Assembly (NCBI GenBank): GCA_963797335.1
Contig: CAWCOU010000006.1
Coordinates: forward strand, 496,001 to 560,000
Source of the DNA: CAWCOU01 sp963797335
Lineage (GTDB): Bacteria; Pseudomonadota; Gammaproteobacteria; JAURND01
DNA length: 64,000 nucleotides
Direction of reading: 5' to 3'
Made by a program: the position numbers and the translations under genes. The notes below the pieces were generated by a model. That model made no database searches. It worked only from the letters and a program-made list of their open reading frames with translations, and was not told the DNA's origin. This document shows positions 61,501 through 64,000 of the stretch, piece by piece (the stretch's first letter is position 1; each line of letters opens with the position of its first letter).

Positions 61501-62553
61501 ATGAGCCAGAACAAAACAGTAACTCCGCTAAGCTACAAAGAAGCCGGCGTCAACATAGACACTGGCAATGAGTTCGTCCGCCGCATCAAACCCTTCGCCG
61601 CTAAAACGCAACGCCCTGAAGTACTGGCCGGACTAGGCGGTTTCGGTGCTTTATTTGAATTACCCTTACATCGTTACCAAAAACCTGTCTTGGTTTCTTC
61701 CACGGATGGCGTCGGCACTAAACTGAAATTAGCCGTCGCGGCCAATAAACACGACACCATTGGCATTGACCTGGTCGCCATGTGCGTCAACGACATTATC
61801 GTGCAAGGTGCAGAACCTTTATTTTTTCTAGATTACTTCGCCAGCGGCCGCCTCAATTTGGATGTAGCCACCGCCGTGGTGCAGGGCATTGCCGATGGCT
61901 GCGCACAAGCCGGCGCCGCTTTAGTCGGCGGTGAAACGGCAGAAATGCCAGGCGTTTATAGCAATGAAGACTACGATTTAGCCGGCTTTGCCGTCGGCAT
62001 CGTCGAAAAATCGGCGTTACTGGATGGCAGTAAAGTTCAGGCCGGGGATCAAATATTAGGTCTGGCTTCCTCGGGCGTTCACGCCAACGGCTTTTCCTTA
62101 GTAAGGCGCATCCTCTCGGATCGCCAATGCGCACTCGATATGCCTTTTGCTGACAGCACACTGGCAGAAACCTTATTGCAACCGACGCGCATCTATGTCA
62201 AAGCAATCCTCAGCCTATTGAATAAAGTGGAAGTGCACGCACTAGCCCATATCACCGGTGGTGGTCTATTGGAAAACTTACCTCGGGTATTACCAGCTGG
62301 CACCGCTGCCACCCTGAACGCCAGTGCTTGGCAACGGCCAGCTATTTTCGATTGGCTACAAGCACAAGGTCATATCCCGGAAGAAGAAATGTACCGTACA
62401 TTTAATTGTGGGATTGGTATGGCCATCTGCCTACCCGCTACAGCGGTAGCAGAAAGCATCACTTTATTGGAACAGGCCGGAGAAACCGTCTGGCCGATTG
62501 GCGTCGTCACGGAGAGCGCAAGTGCTTCACCTCAGGTGTTCATACATAAATGA
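61501..62553 (+). CDS. purM: Phosphoribosylformylglycinamidine cyclo-ligase PurM
   Basis: 350 residues. Fifth step of de novo purine synthesis. YKEAGVNIDTGNEFVRRIKP, LVSSTDGVGTKLKLA, GIDLVAMCVNDIIVQGAEPL, GGETAEMPGVY and HITGGGLLENLPRV are the family motifs. Overlaps purN as ATGA. Confidence 0.97.
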   Translation: MSQNKTVTPLSYKEAGVNIDTGNEFVRRIKPFAAKTQRPEVLAGLGGFGALFELPLHRYQKPVLVSSTDGVGTKLKLAVAANKHDTIGIDLVAMCVNDIIVQGAEPLFFLDYFASGRLNLDVATAVVQGIADGCAQAGAALVGGETAEMPGVYSNEDYDLAGFAVGIVEKSALLDGSKVQAGDQILGLASSGVHANGFSLVRRILSDRQCALDMPFADSTLAETLLQPTRIYVKAILSLLNKVEVHALAHITGGGLLENLPRVLPAGTAATLNASAWQRPAIFDWLQAQGHIPEEEMYRTFNCGIGMAICLPATAVAESITLLEQAGETVWPIGVVTESASASPQVFIHK

Positions 62554-63194
62554 CCACTCGCCCATTGCAACTGGCCGTTTTGATTTCTGGCCAAGGCAGT
62601 AATTTACAAGCCATCATCGATGCCATCGCCCATGGCTTGAATGCCCAAATTCAGGTTGTCATCAGCGATCAAGAACAAGCCTTTGGTTTGCAACGTGCGG
62701 CTGCAGCCGGCATTCCTACCCGTGTTATCGCCAAACTTCCCGGGACAGATCGCCAGGCCTACGATGCCGCGTTGCATGCCTGTTTGCAAGAATACCAACC
62801 TGACTTATTGGTGTTGGCTGGGTTTATGCGTATTCTCACGGCAGAGTTTGTGTCACACTACCCACAACGGATTATCAATATTCATCCTTCTTTACTACCG
62901 AAATACCCGGGACTTCACACGCATCAGCAAGTCATCAATCAGGGTGAAACCTTACACGGTGCTACCGTGCACGTGGTCACCGCTGAGTTGGATGGCGGTC
63001 CGATTATTGCCCAGGCCAGCTTGCCGGTGAACGAAGATGACGATGAGGCCTCGTTGCAAGCCAAAGTACATCAACTAGAACATCGCCTTTATCCCTATGT
63101 TCTCGATCTTTACGCACAAGGTCGTTTACAATTAGAACCACAAGGTATTCGTCTGGATGGTAAAATTTTACCCAAGCACGGCATAAATTTATAA
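62550..63194 (+). CDS. purN: Phosphoribosylglycinamide formyltransferase PurN
   Basis: 214 residues. Transfers formyl from 10-formyl-THF to GAR. LAVLISGQGSNLQAIIDAI, LAGFMRILTAEFV, RIINIHPSLLPKYPGLHTHQ with the catalytic His/Asn and GATVHVVTAELDGGPIIAQA are visible. Confidence 0.96.
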   Translation: MTTRPLQLAVLISGQGSNLQAIIDAIAHGLNAQIQVVISDQEQAFGLQRAAAAGIPTRVIAKLPGTDRQAYDAALHACLQEYQPDLLVLAGFMRILTAEFVSHYPQRIINIHPSLLPKYPGLHTHQQVINQGETLHGATVHVVTAELDGGPIIAQASLPVNEDDDEASLQAKVHQLEHRLYPYVLDLYAQGRLQLEPQGIRLDGKILPKHGINL

Positions 63195-63383
63195 AAATAA
63201 ATAAAAATTCATCTTTTTAAGATTATTTACAGTTTCCCTTCCTCTAAAAAAGCTAACTTAAACAGAAAAAAGATTACTTATTTTTACATTTTTATCTTTA
63301 TACTTTATTTAGGGTTCACACCCAAGGATCGTTACAGAGTAGATTAGTCATCACCCCTACACTTCTATGAGGTATTTATTCAC

Positions 63384-63680
63384 ATGGTTAAATCAGAACT
63401 TATCCATCGCATTGCCGACAAACAGCAAGGGCTCTCCTTGGATGACGTGGAGTTAAGTGTTAATCAGATTATGGAATTTCTTTGTGATGCGCTGAGTAAA
63501 AATGATCGTATCGAAATTCGTGGCTTCGGTAGCTTTAAATTGCATTACCGCCCGCCACGTAATGCCCACAACCCCAAAACAGGTGAAAAAGTAGCCACCC
63601 CTGCGAAATACATGCCACATTTCAAAGTCGGCAAAGAATTACGAGATCGAGTGAACCAGCACCACAAATCCCCTGAATAA
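63384..63680 (+). CDS. ihfB: Integration host factor beta subunit (HU/IHF family)
   Basis: 98 residues. MVKSELIHRIADKQ and RIEIRGFGSFKLHYRPPRNAHNPKTGEKV match IHF-beta (the SF-LHYR-PR-GRNPKTG pattern of the DNA-bending arm), ending HFKVGKELRDRVN. It bends DNA with IhfA, which is not in the window. About 190 bp of AT-rich non-coding DNA separates it from purN. Confidence 0.92.
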   Translation: MVKSELIHRIADKQQGLSLDDVELSVNQIMEFLCDALSKNDRIEIRGFGSFKLHYRPPRNAHNPKTGEKVATPAKYMPHFKVGKELRDRVNQHHKSPE

Positions 63681-64000
63681 TGAACTCTGCCACAACTCGC
63701 CCCCTCTCAGTTAATCACCCCCATGTAAGAAACTCCTTCTCCTCTTGTGGGAGAAGGTGCCGAAGGCAGATGAGGGGTGCAGTAAAAAAACAGCTGATTA
63801 TTTTTTTCTGGACAATTTTAGGATACACTTTAACTTCTTTTTTACCCCTCATCCGCCCTTACGGGCACCTTCTCCCACAGGGGGAGAAGGATAATTTCAT
63901 GAAAGAATATTTTATGATTTTGTGTTGAGGGGTATCTACTTCAAAAAATAAACTAACCGACCCAAACAGCATGAATCCGATCATTACCGAAAAATTGTCA
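63681..64000. other. Non-coding end of the window carrying a family B repeat
   Basis: No convincing gene. Inverted arms of family B lie at 63733-63777 and 63845-63890: ACTCCTTCTCCTCTTGTGGG at the left, and CCCCTCATCCGCCC and GGGCACCTTCTCCCACAGGG at the right, with an AT-rich centre. The short ORFs here read through the palindromes and are not supported. Confidence 0.65.

Noticed and set aside
63680..63928. 82-codon ORF after ihfB
   Set aside because: Passes through both arms of a family B repeat.
1..64000. CRISPR array or prophage
   Set aside because: No regularly spaced direct repeats with unique spacers, no cas, capsid, terminase or integrase genes were seen.

Overview
The window looks like chromosomal DNA of a gammaproteobacterium, most likely from the Legionellales/Coxiella side of the class. 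The reasons are the E. coli-like gene blocks (rpsB-tsf-pyrH-frr-uppS-cdsA, bamA-skp-lpxD-fabZ-lpxA, queA-tgt-yajC-secD-secF, rlmD-relA, purM-purN), a Lys/Arg/Ala-repeat histone of the Coxiella Hq1 type, an IS110-family element, a short-Q-loop (cyanide-insensitive type) cytochrome bd oxidase, and the absence of dxr from its usual place between frr and uppS. The assignment is inference from gene content; no marker gene was aligned.

Layout. 1-4.1 kb: the N-terminus of an APC-type permease, mutS, and an Rpn-type nuclease gene, all on the minus strand. 4.4-11.5 kb: one very large gene for a complete assembly-line enzyme (carrier protein, aminotransferase, luciferase-like monooxygenase, condensation, adenylation, carrier protein, thioesterase). 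11.7-16.8 kb: a cysteine desulfurase, type IV pilus genes (pilin, PilF-like, PilT) and suhB. 17.3-27.6 kb: a long minus-strand block joining ribosomal protein S2, elongation factor Ts, UMP kinase and ribosome recycling factor to undecaprenyl-PP synthase, CDP-DG synthase, BamA, Skp and the first lipid A enzymes. 27.8-38.9 kb: map, small hypotheticals, ppc, a rhomboid protease, cydAB, small exported proteins, queH and a PAS-GGDEF protein. 39-45 kb: exported and histone-like proteins, a DUF2797 gene, an IS110-type element, tRNA-Leu(CAG), orn and plsY. 45.5-50.9 kb: secF-secD-yajC-tgt-queA. 51.3-57.8 kb: an AAA/DUF4143 ATPase gene behind twin palindromes, an acyl-CoA thioesterase, tRNA-Leu(CAA), a Sel1/SPOR protein, a DUF1460 protein, msrB and rseP. 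57.9-63.7 kb: rlmD, relA, purM, purN and ihfB.

The most distinctive gene is the 2356-residue assembly-line enzyme. Its order ACP-AMT-MOX-C-A-PCP-TE is what would be expected for turning a carrier-bound beta-keto acyl chain into an alpha-hydroxy-beta-amino acyl unit, coupling it to one amino acid and releasing it, the type of structure seen in microginin/bestatin-like aminopeptidase inhibitors. No ketosynthase, acyltransferase or loading ligase is present in the gene or the window, so the acyl starter must come from elsewhere.

The non-coding DNA is unusually rich in dispersed palindromic elements, here called families A to D. They show nesting (a B element inside an A element), a variable interior (an A element enclosing a small ORF), terminator-like hairpins, and an IS110 element sitting in the loop of a C palindrome whose two arms carry compensatory changes. 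The leading non-coding end of that IS folds by eye into a structured RNA that is a bridge-RNA candidate. No CRISPR array or prophage was seen.
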